64,000 nucleotides of DNA from Syntrophaceae bacterium UBA6087 (GTDB lineage Bacteria > Desulfobacterota > Desulfomonilia > UBA1062): positions 1-64,000 of the forward strand of contig DIXF01000005.1 in assembly GCA_002448235.1 (NCBI GenBank), written 5' to 3'. A program made the position numbers and the translations under genes. How positions within the stretch are numbered: the stretch's first letter is position 1; every line of letters begins with the position of its first letter. Below the pieces are notes generated by a model, which worked only from the letters and a program-made list of their open reading frames with translations, was not told the DNA's origin and made no database searches. This document shows, in pieces, positions 6,769 through 15,604 of the stretch.

Positions 6769-9714
6769 TTGATCCACTCTTTTCTGCAAAGGCCACGGCC
6801 GGCGTGGGATAGAGAGGGGAGATTTCATGTCCTCAATGTGCGGAAACGGATGGTCAGGCCGGTGAATAGCGACAGCCCTGGAGATCTTTCCCTGCAGAAT
6901 CCGGAACTCACGCTTCTCGCCAGGGACAGTGCAGCGGCTGCAGCACCCCGTGCAGAGAGGGGAATCCTCCGGAAGACCGGCATCGATGTCCTCGGTGATA
7001 TTCCCTGGGGAACACACCTGTGCCAGTTCTATAAAACCCGTGAAGATCTGACCGATATTCTCTCCCCATACTTTTCCGAAGGACTCAAGAGCGGTGAGTT
7101 CTGCATGTGGATAGTCTCAGAGCCCCTGACTAAGCATTCTGCAGAGGACGCCCTTCGCAAAAGGATTCCGTCTCTGGAGCGTTACCTGGAAATCGGTCAG
7201 ATCGAGATTATCCCGTACGACCACTGGTACACCCCCGGTGGGAGCTTCGATTCACACAAAGTTCTGAACGGGTGGGTAAGCAGGCTGAGCCGGGCCCTGG
7301 CTGAGGGTTACGAGGGAATGAGGCTGAGCGGAGACACATTCTGGCTCGAGAAGCACACGTGGGAAGATTTCCAGGCATATGAAGAAAAAATCGACGGCAT
7401 TATTTCCGGATGCCGCATGATTGCGCTCTGCACCTACCCTCTGAACAAGTGCGGTGCAACCGATATCCTTTCGGTAGTCAGACATCATCAATATGCCCTG
7501 ACAAAACGGGAAGGTTCATGGGAGCTGATCGAAAATTCCAAAAAGATCCTCAGCGCGCTCCAGGAAAATGAACTGCACTACCGGTCTCTCTTCACCGCGA
7601 TGACGGAGGGATTTGCCCTGCACGAGATCATATGCGACGAAAAAGGAGAAGCCGTAGACTACCGTTTCCTGGATATCAATCCTGCCTTTGAGAAAGAGAC
7701 CGGGCTCAAACGCGAAGATGTCGCGGGCAGGCTCAAAAGCGCCGTACTGCCCGGTGACGATCCCCACTGGCTTCGCATCTACGGCAAGGTGGCCCTGACA
7801 GGAGAGCCGGTGCGCTTCGAGAACTACTCTTCGGCGCTGGGCCGGTATTACGAGGTATTCTCATACAGTCTGGGGCCTCGCAAGTTTGCAACGCTGTTTA
7901 CCGATATCACCCGCCGCAAACAGACGGAGATCCTTAACCTTGCCCTGGACAACATCAACGGGATCATCCATTCAACGCTCAACTTCGATGAGATAATGAA
8001 CAGCGTGGTCTCAGAAGCAGCCGCGGCCCTCGGTTTCGAAACTGCCGCCGTCTCTCTTCGGATCGCCGGTGAATGGATCGTCGGCTATACATACGGCTTC
8101 AAGGAAGATATCGTGGGCTTGCGGGTGAGCGATGAGGGAGACCCTCATGCACTGCTGGCAATCAGAACAGGCAGGATAGTAACCATTCAGGATGCATACC
8201 GTGATGAGAGAGTCAACGCCGCCCGCATGGAAACGTGGGGCATCCGCTCGGTCATGGTGGTGCCGCTTATGGTGCAGGACCAGACACTGGGAGTAATATT
8301 CTTCAATCAGCACAGTTGTGCCTTCAGTTTCAGCGAGCTGCATACCGGTTTTGCAAAAAAGCTCGCCGCTTCGGTCTCTCTCGCCGTTCGGAATGCGCAG
8401 CTGTTTGAAAAAGCGCAGGAGGAGCTTGCCGAGCGCAAACGGGTAGGGCGGGAACTGCGGGAGAGCCGGGCAGCGCTTCAGAAGGCCAATCTGGAACTTG
8501 AAGAGCGGATCAGGGAGCGCACGAAGGACTTGAGGCAGGCCGCGGTAATGCTTGAAGAGCAGAAGGAGATCCTTCAGAGCATTATCGATAACATCCCGGT
8601 CATGCTGACCTTCTATGATGCAGAAGGCCGGATTCGGCTGGTGAACAACGCATTTGAACGGATTCTCGGGTGGTCCATGGACGAGGCACAGGGCATCGAC
8701 CTTTTATCCTTCTGCGCCCCGGAAACCACAGGCAAGGAGATTTTGGATGGTACCGATTCCCCTTTTATCCATGAAAAGAACATTGATTGCAAAGCGATAT
8801 TCGACCGGGTCAAAGCCGATGGGAAGGCATGGACCGGCCGCCGGACCATGAAGAAAGCCGCCGGAGATATCCTGGAAGTGAACGTGAGCATATCGCCCGT
8901 GCTCGGTGCATCGGGCGAGGCCATCAATTATGTTGCCGTAATACAGGATATCACCCAGGAAATACTGCTCCAGCGGCAGCTTTCACAAACACAGAAGATG
9001 GAAGCGATAGGCACCCTGGCCGGCGGCATTGCCCATGACCTGAAGAATATCTTCACGCCCATACTCATCAATACCGAGATTGCGCTGGAAGATCTCGACG
9101 AGGACAGCCCGGTCCGGCCGCTGATGAAAGAAGCGCTCGACGCGACGATGCTCGGTATCGATCTCGTAAAGCAGATCGTCACCTTCAGCCGGAGGGTGCC
9201 TTTGGTGAGAAAGCCCGTTTTAGTCTCTTCGATCGTAAAGGAGGGATTGGGCTTTATCAGGTCGTCTCTGCCCGCCACGATCGAGATCCGCTACCGGCTG
9301 AAGAGCACGAGTTCCATGATCATGGCGGACCCGACCCAGATCAAGCAGGTAATGATCAACCTCGGCAGCAATGCGGCATATGCCATGCGTGACAAGGGCG
9401 GGATTCTGGAGATTGGTCTCGACAACGTAAACCTGGATGCGGGAACAGCTGCCCTCGTGTCGTCCGACCTTGCCCCCGGAGCTTATGTGCGGATAACGGT
9501 GCGCGACACGGGAACCGGGATGGATGAAAAGACTGCAGCACGTGTCTTCGAGCCCTTCTTTACCACCAAGAAGGGCGAGGGAACGGGCATGGGCCTGGCG
9601 GTGGTGCACGGGATCGTCAAAGACCACCACGGATCGGTCAGCGTCCGGAGCAACCCCGGCAAAGGCACTACGTTTACGGTATACCTGCCGAAAATGCCGG
9701 ATGAAACAGTCTGA
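6769..9714 (+). CDS. Hybrid-sensor histidine kinase: MEDS-PAS-GAF-PAS-HisKA-HATPase
   Basis: Up to 981 residues. In order: a MEDS domain (about 70-245; GTHLCQFYKTREDL, SGEFCMWIVSEPL), a PAS domain (265-380), a GAF domain (395-545), a coiled coil (545-600), a second PAS (605-725), HisKA with phospho-acceptor His756 in IAHDLKN, and a HATPase with N-box NLGSNAAYAM, G1 DTGTGMD and G2 GTGMGLAV. No transmembrane segment, so it is a cytoplasmic sensor. MEDS domains are known from DcmR and methanogen or methylotroph regulators and may sense a hydrocarbon-derived signal. The start is uncertain: the TTG at 6769 has no good SD, and the ATG at 6850 is the next option. No receiver domain and no adjacent response regulator. 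Confidence 0.88.
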   Translation: MIHSFLQRPRPAWDREGRFHVLNVRKRMVRPVNSDSPGDLSLQNPELTLLARDSAAAAAPRAERGILRKTGIDVLGDIPWGTHLCQFYKTREDLTDILSPYFSEGLKSGEFCMWIVSEPLTKHSAEDALRKRIPSLERYLEIGQIEIIPYDHWYTPGGSFDSHKVLNGWVSRLSRALAEGYEGMRLSGDTFWLEKHTWEDFQAYEEKIDGIISGCRMIALCTYPLNKCGATDILSVVRHHQYALTKREGSWELIENSKKILSALQENELHYRSLFTAMTEGFALHEIICDEKGEAVDYRFLDINPAFEKETGLKREDVAGRLKSAVLPGDDPHWLRIYGKVALTGEPVRFENYSSALGRYYEVFSYSLGPRKFATLFTDITRRKQTEILNLALDNINGIIHSTLNFDEIMNSVVSEAAAALGFETAAVSLRIAGEWIVGYTYGFKEDIVGLRVSDEGDPHALLAIRTGRIVTIQDAYRDERVNAARMETWGIRSVMVVPLMVQDQTLGVIFFNQHSCAFSFSELHTGFAKKLAASVSLAVRNAQLFEKAQEELAERKRVGRELRESRAALQKANLELEERIRERTKDLRQAAVMLEEQKEILQSIIDNIPVMLTFYDAEGRIRLVNNAFERILGWSMDEAQGIDLLSFCAPETTGKEILDGTDSPFIHEKNIDCKAIFDRVKADGKAWTGRRTMKKAAGDILEVNVSISPVLGASGEAINYVAVIQDITQEILLQRQLSQTQKMEAIGTLAGGIAHDLKNIFTPILINTEIALEDLDEDSPVRPLMKEALDATMLGIDLVKQIVTFSRRVPLVRKPVLVSSIVKEGLGFIRSSLPATIEIRYRLKSTSSMIMADPTQIKQVMINLGSNAAYAMRDKGGILEIGLDNVNLDAGTAALVSSDLAPGAYVRITVRDTGTGMDEKTAARVFEPFFTTKKGEGTGMGLAVVHGIVKDHHGSVSVRSNPGKGTTFTVYLPKMPDETV

Positions 9715-9734
9715 TTCCGCAGCTCAAGACATCA

Positions 9735-10949
9735 TCAGGTGCACAGGCGGTTTCGGCCCTGCTTCTTGGCACGATACAGCGCCTTGTCCGCCGCCTTGAT
9801 CACTTCCTGCGGCCTATGGTTCTTCTCATCACGGCAGGCCATGCCGATACTTATCGTCACGGAGACACTCTTGAGCGGGTTCCCGGCTTCCCTTACCCGT
9901 TTCGGTTTCTTCCGTGGTCGCATGCGCCGCCTGATGATGAAATCGGTCGATTCGACTTCCTTTCTCAAGTCTTCGAGATGCGCCTTCGCATGGTCGGCAT
10001 ATCTTCCCGAAAAGATCACGGTGAACTCCTCGCCGCCGTAGCGGAAGGACTTGCCGCCTCCCGACACCCGTGCAAGCTTTGTTGCGACCATGCGCAGCAC
10101 CTGGTCTCCCACATCATGGCCGTACGTATCGTTGAACTGCTTGAAATGGTCGATATCAACCATGGCGAGGGCATAGTGATTCCCGAGCTTCAACAGATCT
10201 TCTTTTAAAGCCCTGCGGGCGGGCAGGCCGGTGAGTTCGTCGCGGAACGCCATGGCATGGGAGGCCTCGATAATGGAGACCAGGAGGATGAACCCCGCAA
10301 CGGTGAAATAGAATCCGCTTTCCATACCGGGTCTGACACTCAGGAATGCCCAGAAAAGTGTCAGGAGAGCCCAGAAAAACCCGCTTTCCTTTGCCCCCTT
10401 ATTGATCATGAACTTTATCCCCAGAATGAGAAAAGCCAGGATAAAGGCGATCAGGGCCGGCTGGGCAAGGGAAGCCCGTTCGAGAAAAGGCCACGGTATG
10501 ACCGCCATCGTCAGGTACGCCAGCATGGGCTCCGAATGGAGCCGGGCAAAGGCGGCCAGCGTAACCGGCTGAAGGATGATCAGCGATATTCGCCAGGCAC
10601 CGTGGAAGGTAAAGATCCCCCTTTCCTTCATGAGGCTCAAGGCTATGAGATTGAGCGGAACAAGGAATGCGGCCGCATGAAAGACGAGCTGGCCTTTCAC
10701 GCCGATGCCCGGCAGGTCTTTTGCCCAGGCGAGGAGCGCCCTGTCCGCGCATGCAAGGATGAGAACGGCAAAAACCAGCGAGCTGCGATTGAACCGCCAC
10801 CCGATCAGCGCAGCCGAGACGAAGACCAGATAGGGCGCGAAGACCATGACCGGAGGGATCATGGTCTTGAGCGACGGCATTTGCACGGCAAGCACTGCTG
10901 CACAGAAGAGCACGCCGCCGGGCAGGAAAAACGCTGCCCACCTCTTCAT
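9735..10949 (-). CDS. Membrane-anchored GGDEF diguanylate cyclase
   Basis: 404 residues from the ATG at 10949 (GGAG eight bases upstream; a longer TTG start at 11003 is possible). The first 220 residues hold about seven hydrophobic segments. The GGDEF domain starts at RDELTGLPARRAL and has MVDIDHFKQFND and the active loop RYGGEEF, so cyclic-di-GMP synthesis is likely. The RxxD inhibitory site expected just before the loop is missing (RVSGGGKSF instead). A strongly basic insert (RRRMRPRKKPKRVR) separates the central and last helices. It converges on the MEDS kinase gene, with 20 bases between them. Confidence 0.9.
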   Translation of the reverse strand: MKRWAAFFLPGGVLFCAAVLAVQMPSLKTMIPPVMVFAPYLVFVSAALIGWRFNRSSLVFAVLILACADRALLAWAKDLPGIGVKGQLVFHAAAFLVPLNLIALSLMKERGIFTFHGAWRISLIILQPVTLAAFARLHSEPMLAYLTMAVIPWPFLERASLAQPALIAFILAFLILGIKFMINKGAKESGFFWALLTLFWAFLSVRPGMESGFYFTVAGFILLVSIIEASHAMAFRDELTGLPARRALKEDLLKLGNHYALAMVDIDHFKQFNDTYGHDVGDQVLRMVATKLARVSGGGKSFRYGGEEFTVIFSGRYADHAKAHLEDLRKEVESTDFIIRRRMRPRKKPKRVREAGNPLKSVSVTISIGMACRDEKNHRPQEVIKAADKALYRAKKQGRNRLCT

Positions 10950-11110
10950 ACCTTCCACTCCGAACCTCCCCGCATCCGGCGGAACTTTGCCCGAGTGCAT
11001 CAATCCGCCGAGCCTTATGCTTTCTAACGGCCGTATGCGGAAACAACTTGAAAGGGAAATTTTCTTTTCACGCGGTTCTCAAACGCAGCCGGAAATGATA
11101 CAACCGTCTC

Positions 11111-12094
11111 ATGCAACAGGTGAGCGATTATGATGTTTTTTTCTTTGAGGCCTTTCTGGAAGAAGATACGGCGCTTCGCCGCCATCTGCCTCAAGGCGTC
11201 CGCGCCGGATTCACGCCTTTGACCATCCAGGAGTCAGGCCTTGAGCATCCCCCCTGCCCGTTCATCAGCATCCGCACCCAGTCCGCAATCCCGGCTTCCT
11301 GGGCCGGCAGACTGTCCGCCGTCCTTACCCGGAGCACCGGCTACGATCATATAACCCGCTTTTTTTCAGAATCCGGATCTCGCCCTGCCGCCGGATACCT
11401 CCCCCTGTACTGCAACCGCTCCGTTGCAGAGCATGCCCTGCTCCTGTGGATGGGGCTCCTGAGGAAACTGCCCCGGCAGATGCGGCAGTTCGCCCTCTTC
11501 GACCGTGACGGCCTGACCGGAGGCGAATGCAAAGGAAGAACGCTGCTCGTCGCGGGCGTCGGGAACATCGGGTCCGAGGTCTTAAGGATCGGCACGGCTC
11601 TCGGCATGGAAGCACTCGGCGTGGATATTGTCTGCAATGACCCCGATATCCGATATGTGAGTATCGAAGAAGCTATACCCGTGGCCGACGTGATCGTCTG
11701 CGCCATGAACCTGACCGCCGAGAACCGGGGATATTTCTCCTATGAACGTTTATGCAAGGCAAAGCCCGGAGCGGTTTTCGTCAATATCTCCAGGGGAGAG
11801 CTCTCGCCCGGAAAAGACCTTGTCCGGCTTCTCGACGAAAACCGCCTGGGGGGCGTGGGCCTCGATGTATACGAGAACGAGAGCGAGCTTGCCGTGAGCC
11901 TGAGGACAGGAGTACCAAGCTCAAACCAGGAGGTGCGTGCAAGCCTTGAGCTTATGCGGCGGAGCAATGTCATACTCACGCCGCACAACGCGTTCAACAC
12001 GACCGAAGCACTGGAGAGAAAGGCCGGCCAGTCGGCCGAGCAGGTGGCCCGCTATCTGGCGCAACGGGATTTTATCTGGCAGGTTCCGCGGTAA
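11111..12094 (+). CDS. D-isomer-specific 2-hydroxyacid dehydrogenase, NAD-dependent
   Basis: 327 residues. The Rossmann motif GVGNIGSEVLRIGTALGM followed by an acidic residue in VDI points to NAD preference. Catalytic residues fit the family: Arg in NISRGEL, Glu in YENESEL and His in LTPHNAFNT. The family reduces 2-keto acids to D-2-hydroxy acids or oxidises them; the substrate is not clear, but the length and RGE/HNAFNT style resemble the D-lactate dehydrogenase/LdhA group. The start is the ATG at 11111; a GTG at 11120 is an alternative, and neither has a good SD. Its 3' end overlaps the convergent Nudix gene by 23 bases. Confidence 0.85.
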   Translation: MQQVSDYDVFFFEAFLEEDTALRRHLPQGVRAGFTPLTIQESGLEHPPCPFISIRTQSAIPASWAGRLSAVLTRSTGYDHITRFFSESGSRPAAGYLPLYCNRSVAEHALLLWMGLLRKLPRQMRQFALFDRDGLTGGECKGRTLLVAGVGNIGSEVLRIGTALGMEALGVDIVCNDPDIRYVSIEEAIPVADVIVCAMNLTAENRGYFSYERLCKAKPGAVFVNISRGELSPGKDLVRLLDENRLGGVGLDVYENESELAVSLRTGVPSSNQEVRASLELMRRSNVILTPHNAFNTTEALERKAGQSAEQVARYLAQRDFIWQVPR

Positions 12095-13112
12095 AGGCAG
12101 GCGCTTCGTCCATATAACCTGCCGAGAGGTAATAGATCACCTTGTCATAGAGGAAGATGATCCGGTTGTTGAGCTCGAGGGTGATATAGATCTCCAAAGG
12201 AGAGGAAAGGATCTTCTTCTGGATGACATGCATCCAGATCCGCTTCCGGCTCAAGGCCATGGCGTTGAATACATCCGGGAAATCGATGCCGAGGCGCCTC
12301 AAATCCCTGCCCGTATCCCTGAACTTGAGGTACTCGAGCGTATCCCCTTTGCCCTGGAGGCCGTTCCGGATGCTTTTAAGCACCTTTCTGTTCACCTCGG
12401 AGAGGAACTTCATATGGATGGACAGCGCAGGGATTCCGGATCTCACTTCGGTCGTCCATTCACCGGTTATCTCATCCGTATTCTTGTCAATGAGCTTCAC
12501 CAGCACGTTCGAGAGGAAGGCTTTCTGCTCGGTGAGGCCGGGCGTCATTTCTCCCATGGAATGTATCTCGGGGAAGAGCTGCTTGTAGGAGTCGACCATG
12601 GCCCAGGTGTCCCGGTAGAAGTCGGTATAGATCTTCAGCGCCTTCTCGTTGGAAGACCATGCAAGCGGCGGCAGTTCCAGGACCGGGAAGAATCTCGTTT
12701 CTTCCGCATCGTCTCCCGGCGTGGGCGTACCCCCGGCATGCCGGACCTCGTACGTGACGATGGCAAGGCTGCCGTAGTAATAGTTGTCCACGGTATCGAC
12801 ATCGACGAGCCTGACGATCTCGCCCTCGACGCCCGCTTCTTCCTTGAGCTCGCGGAGCGCCGCGTCCTTGACCTCTTCATCGGCCTCGGCAAAGCCGATG
12901 GGAAGGCACCACATGCCCTTATAGGGGTCTTTCCCCCGCTTGACGAGCAGCACCTCCCTGTCTTCATTCACCACGATACTGCATGCGACGGGCAACGGGT
13001 TCTCATAGAAGACATTGCTGCACTCCATGCAGAAATCCCGTATCTTGCCTTCCATGTGTCTCTGGACTACGGGCTCCCCGCAATATGGACAATAGATCCT
13101 CTGCTTTCTCAT
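12072..13112 (-). CDS. Zinc-ribbon Nudix hydrolase with extra helical C-terminal domain
   Basis: 346 residues from the ATG at 13112, chosen because the longer reading would overlap the upstream methyltransferase. Residues 8-29 form a zinc ribbon (CPYC and CMEC), as in NudC-type enzymes. A Nudix domain follows with a complete box, GFAEADEEVKDAALRELKEE, so hydrolysis of a nucleoside-diphosphate-linked compound is expected. Residues about 170-346 are an additional helical region (LIDKNTDEITGEWTTEV, VNRKVLKSIRNGL) not part of Nudix enzymes; it faintly recalls the RsbRD N-terminal sensor fold (inference). The gene begins four bases after the methyltransferase stop, so the two are probably co-transcribed. 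Confidence 0.85.
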   Translation of the reverse strand: MRKQRIYCPYCGEPVVQRHMEGKIRDFCMECSNVFYENPLPVACSIVVNEDREVLLVKRGKDPYKGMWCLPIGFAEADEEVKDAALRELKEEAGVEGEIVRLVDVDTVDNYYYGSLAIVTYEVRHAGGTPTPGDDAEETRFFPVLELPPLAWSSNEKALKIYTDFYRDTWAMVDSYKQLFPEIHSMGEMTPGLTEQKAFLSNVLVKLIDKNTDEITGEWTTEVRSGIPALSIHMKFLSEVNRKVLKSIRNGLQGKGDTLEYLKFRDTGRDLRRLGIDFPDVFNAMALSRKRIWMHVIQKKILSSPLEIYITLELNNRIIFLYDKVIYYLSAGYMDEAPAFTAEPAR

Positions 13113-13116
13113 TGAA

Positions 13117-13983
13117 TCAGAAACCTCTTTTTTGAGGTAAGCTGCACCGGAACACCGCATCGTCCTTGGTGATTATGATATCTCCGTGCAGGCGCGCGTG
13201 GTCACAAACCATCGCATTGAAACACCATAGCATATCTTCGAGTTTTTGTGGATTGTTATCTGCAACCTCCTTCATGATGAGGAATTTCTTTTTATCGAGA
13301 TAACTGAGGCATTCCGTCACCTGATCCAGCGGGAACAGGAGATCGTTGAGGTAGACGATCCGCTCTATACAGCCGAAATGAGGGGTAAGCTTCGCCTCGC
13401 CGTCTTCGAGGGAGAACGACTGGAAAAGCCTGTTGATGGCAATCTCCACAGGCGGATCTATCCCTACCATTTTCATGCATCTGGGGACGTACCTCGTCAC
13501 TTCTTTCAAAGAGTGCTTGCTGTGGGTAACGGTGAGGAAGACGCCCTCCGGCGAGAGAATCCGGGCGATTTCTCCGATGAGATGCGGGAAGAAATAAAGG
13601 GAATAGCTGGCAATCACCAGGTCAAAGCTCGAGTCCGGGATATCCTTGATGAAATCCGCCTGGGCGTGAATGAAGTCTCCCTGATAACCGATCGAATCCA
13701 GGGTCTGCAGAAAGGCATCGCGGTTGTGCCGGTCGATGACATCGATGCCCACGATCCGTGCGGCCGGATGCAGCCTTTCTTTAAGCTTCTCGGTGAAAAA
13801 ACCGTAGCCGCAACCGATGTCCAATACCCGCTTTACACCGGAGAGATCGAGGTTGTGAAGGGCCACATCCCTGATATCCAGGCGATTCAGGGCATACTGC
13901 ACAATAATGTGCTTCGTGCGTATGTGATCCCTGATGGGTTCATAGGTCCTGCGAATATCTTCTTTAGAGTACACATGTTCCAT
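13117..13983 (-). CDS. Class I SAM-dependent methyltransferase
   Basis: 288 residues. Motif I is VLDIGCGYGFFTEKL (about 50-64), followed by GIDVIDR, the acidic ribose-binding strand, and FDLVIASYSLYFFPH. This is the class I fold; the acceptor cannot be told. The C-terminal third (HFGCIERIVYLND ... PLDQVTECLSYLDKKKF) resembles UbiE/small-molecule types rather than RNA methyltransferases. AGGGG lies six bases before the ATG, and a good promoter sits 33 bases upstream. First gene of a pair with the Nudix enzyme, which may hydrolyse a related product. Confidence 0.85.
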   Translation of the reverse strand: MEHVYSKEDIRRTYEPIRDHIRTKHIIVQYALNRLDIRDVALHNLDLSGVKRVLDIGCGYGFFTEKLKERLHPAARIVGIDVIDRHNRDAFLQTLDSIGYQGDFIHAQADFIKDIPDSSFDLVIASYSLYFFPHLIGEIARILSPEGVFLTVTHSKHSLKEVTRYVPRCMKMVGIDPPVEIAINRLFQSFSLEDGEAKLTPHFGCIERIVYLNDLLFPLDQVTECLSYLDKKKFLIMKEVADNNPQKLEDMLWCFNAMVCDHARLHGDIIITKDDAVFRCSLPQKRGF

Positions 13984-14015
13984 CTCGACCCCTTCAGAAG
14001 GACACTCATATTACA

Positions 14016-14044
14016 ATCATAATATATGTCCTTGCCATATTCAA
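14016..14044 (-). promoter_or_regulatory. Sigma-70-type promoter of the methyltransferase-Nudix pair
   Basis: Read on the minus strand: TTGAAT, 17 bases, TATGAT. The expected start lies near 14009, giving a leader of about 25 bases to the ATG at 13983. By eye only. Confidence 0.5.
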
Positions 14045-14080
14045 AAGAAATGTTTACTTAGCCATAATATGGAGGATGCC

Positions 14081-15076
14081 ATGCCCCACCAAGATCTGTA
14101 TCGTGAACTTTCGAAAAAATTATTAATGGAACATTCAACGGTGCTGCCCAGGATCTGGCAGACTGTCTGCCCGGCAAGGGAGGCGGAAATCGTCAATGCC
14201 CTTCCTTCCACATCCGACGAGCTTGCGGAAAGGTTCGGCCTCGCACCTGCCGAGATGCTTTCGATCCTCCGTGAACTCTTCCATAGGGGCGCGGTCTTCG
14301 AGCAGACCAAAGACGGCGTGACCATCTACCGGATGCCCCGGCACGTGGTCCAGTTTCACGATTCGACCATCCTGTGGGAAGAGGCGCCAAGCGAGCTCAT
14401 GGACCTCTGGGTCGAGTTCGGCGAGACCGAATACCCCGCCCTGCTCGAGCTCGTCACCCAGATCAAGCTGCCATCCTTCATGCGGGTGATCCCCGTCGGA
14501 GAGACCATCACCTCGAAGAACCAGGTCCTTGCCTACGAGGATGCGCTCAAGATGCTGGAATCCGCAAATGCGCTGGCGGTCACCACCTGCGTCTGCCGCA
14601 AGCTCATGAAAAAGTGCGACAAGCCTCTGGATGTATGCCTCCAGCTCAACCGCGGGGCCGAATACACCATCAAGCGCGGAACCGGCAGAAAAGTCAGTCT
14701 CGACGAAGCAAAAGAGATCTTGAGGCGCGCCCAGGAGGCAGGCCTCGTCCACCTCACGGAAAATACCCCGGGCAGGTCGAACGTGCTCTGCAACTGCTGC
14801 AGCTGCTGCTGCGAAATGCTGCGGTTCGCAAGCGACACAAAAACCAAGGGCGTGCTCGCCCCGAGCCGCTACCAGGCCGGCCTCGACAGCGACGCATGCA
14901 CCGGCTGCGGCCTCTGCGAGGACATCTGTCCGATGAATGCAATCGCTGTAGGATCCGAAGGCGTCGCAGAGATAGAAGCTTCTTCCTGCATCGGCTGCGG
15001 ACTCTGCGCAACCGTATGCCCGAGCAGCGCGATAAGCCTTGCCGAGGTAAGACCTCCGGACTTCATCCCTGCGTAG
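14081..15076 (+). CDS. 4Fe-4S dicluster protein with N-terminal winged-helix-like region
   Basis: 331 residues from the ATG at 14081; GGAGG at 14071-14075 fixes this start over the in-frame ATG at 14069. Residues about 25-75 (LPSTSDELAERFGLAPAEM, LRELFHRGAVFEQ) read as a winged helix. A middle Cys set (CVCRKLMKKCDKPLDVC) and a CNCCSCCC run come before two C-terminal ferredoxin motifs, CTGCGLCEDICP and CIGCGLCATVCP, each able to bind a 4Fe-4S cluster. The family is common in anaerobes and poorly characterised; electron transfer or redox sensing is plausible. Divergent from the methyltransferase-Nudix pair. No signal peptide or membrane segment, so cytoplasmic. Confidence 0.8.
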   Translation: MPHQDLYRELSKKLLMEHSTVLPRIWQTVCPAREAEIVNALPSTSDELAERFGLAPAEMLSILRELFHRGAVFEQTKDGVTIYRMPRHVVQFHDSTILWEEAPSELMDLWVEFGETEYPALLELVTQIKLPSFMRVIPVGETITSKNQVLAYEDALKMLESANALAVTTCVCRKLMKKCDKPLDVCLQLNRGAEYTIKRGTGRKVSLDEAKEILRRAQEAGLVHLTENTPGRSNVLCNCCSCCCEMLRFASDTKTKGVLAPSRYQAGLDSDACTGCGLCEDICPMNAIAVGSEGVAEIEASSCIGCGLCATVCPSSAISLAEVRPPDFIPA

Positions 15077-15242
15077 ATGCTCTTATAAACCTGTTATCTG
15101 AGCAGAAAGTGATACAGGCAAGATTCTGCTCGTAGAGAATTTGAATCAGGCAAGTTTTATTTCGGAGGAGAAGGGGAGGCAGGGGGCCTGCGGCGACACG
15201 AAGGCGCTTTTTGATGCATCAATCGGTGAAGCGGAAAAGGCT

Positions 15243-15280
15243 GACCCCGTAAACTCGCTCCGCTCAGACAGTACGGGGTC
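15243..15280. repeat. REP-like palindrome 1 inside copy A
   Basis: GACCCCGT and ACGGGGTC form the stem ends around a 22-base interior that reads GTCTGAGCG...GAGTTTAC on the minus strand. The same core occurs in opposite orientation at 15555-15604. Confidence 0.65.
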
Positions 15281-15554
15281 AAAGATGCCTTTTCGCTTTA
15301 CCGGGATGCATTGACAAAAAACGCCAACGCGGCCCCGCAGACCCCCTGCCTCCCCTTAAGCACACCCGGTGCCGGCCCCTTCGTTTCTTTTCTCCGTTGG
15401 GTGCTTGAAATCACGGGACGGAAGAGAGATAACGAGCGAAGGAAGTTACACCTGAACGGGCCTGTTCGCTTAGGCGTTGGATGGGGAAGGGGGTCTGGAG
15501 GTCACCTTACAGTCCTTTTTGCCAATACATCCAGGTGAAGGCTTAAGGGCGCTT

Positions 15555-15604
15555 GATCCCGTACTGTCTGAGCCGCCCCGAAGGGGTGGCGAGTTTACGG
15601 GATC
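15555..15604. repeat. REP-like palindrome 2 inside copy A
   Basis: A stem GATCCCGTA/TACGGGATC encloses CTGTCTGAG, a second hairpin (GCCCC-GAA-GGGG) and CGAGTTTA. Compared with palindrome 1 it is inverted and carries a longer centre. It sits at the axis of a larger inverted repeat of about 100 bases per arm. Confidence 0.65.

Noticed and set aside
15311..15538. 75-codon frame within repeat copy A
   Set aside because: Made of palindromic repeat sequence; no ribosome site.
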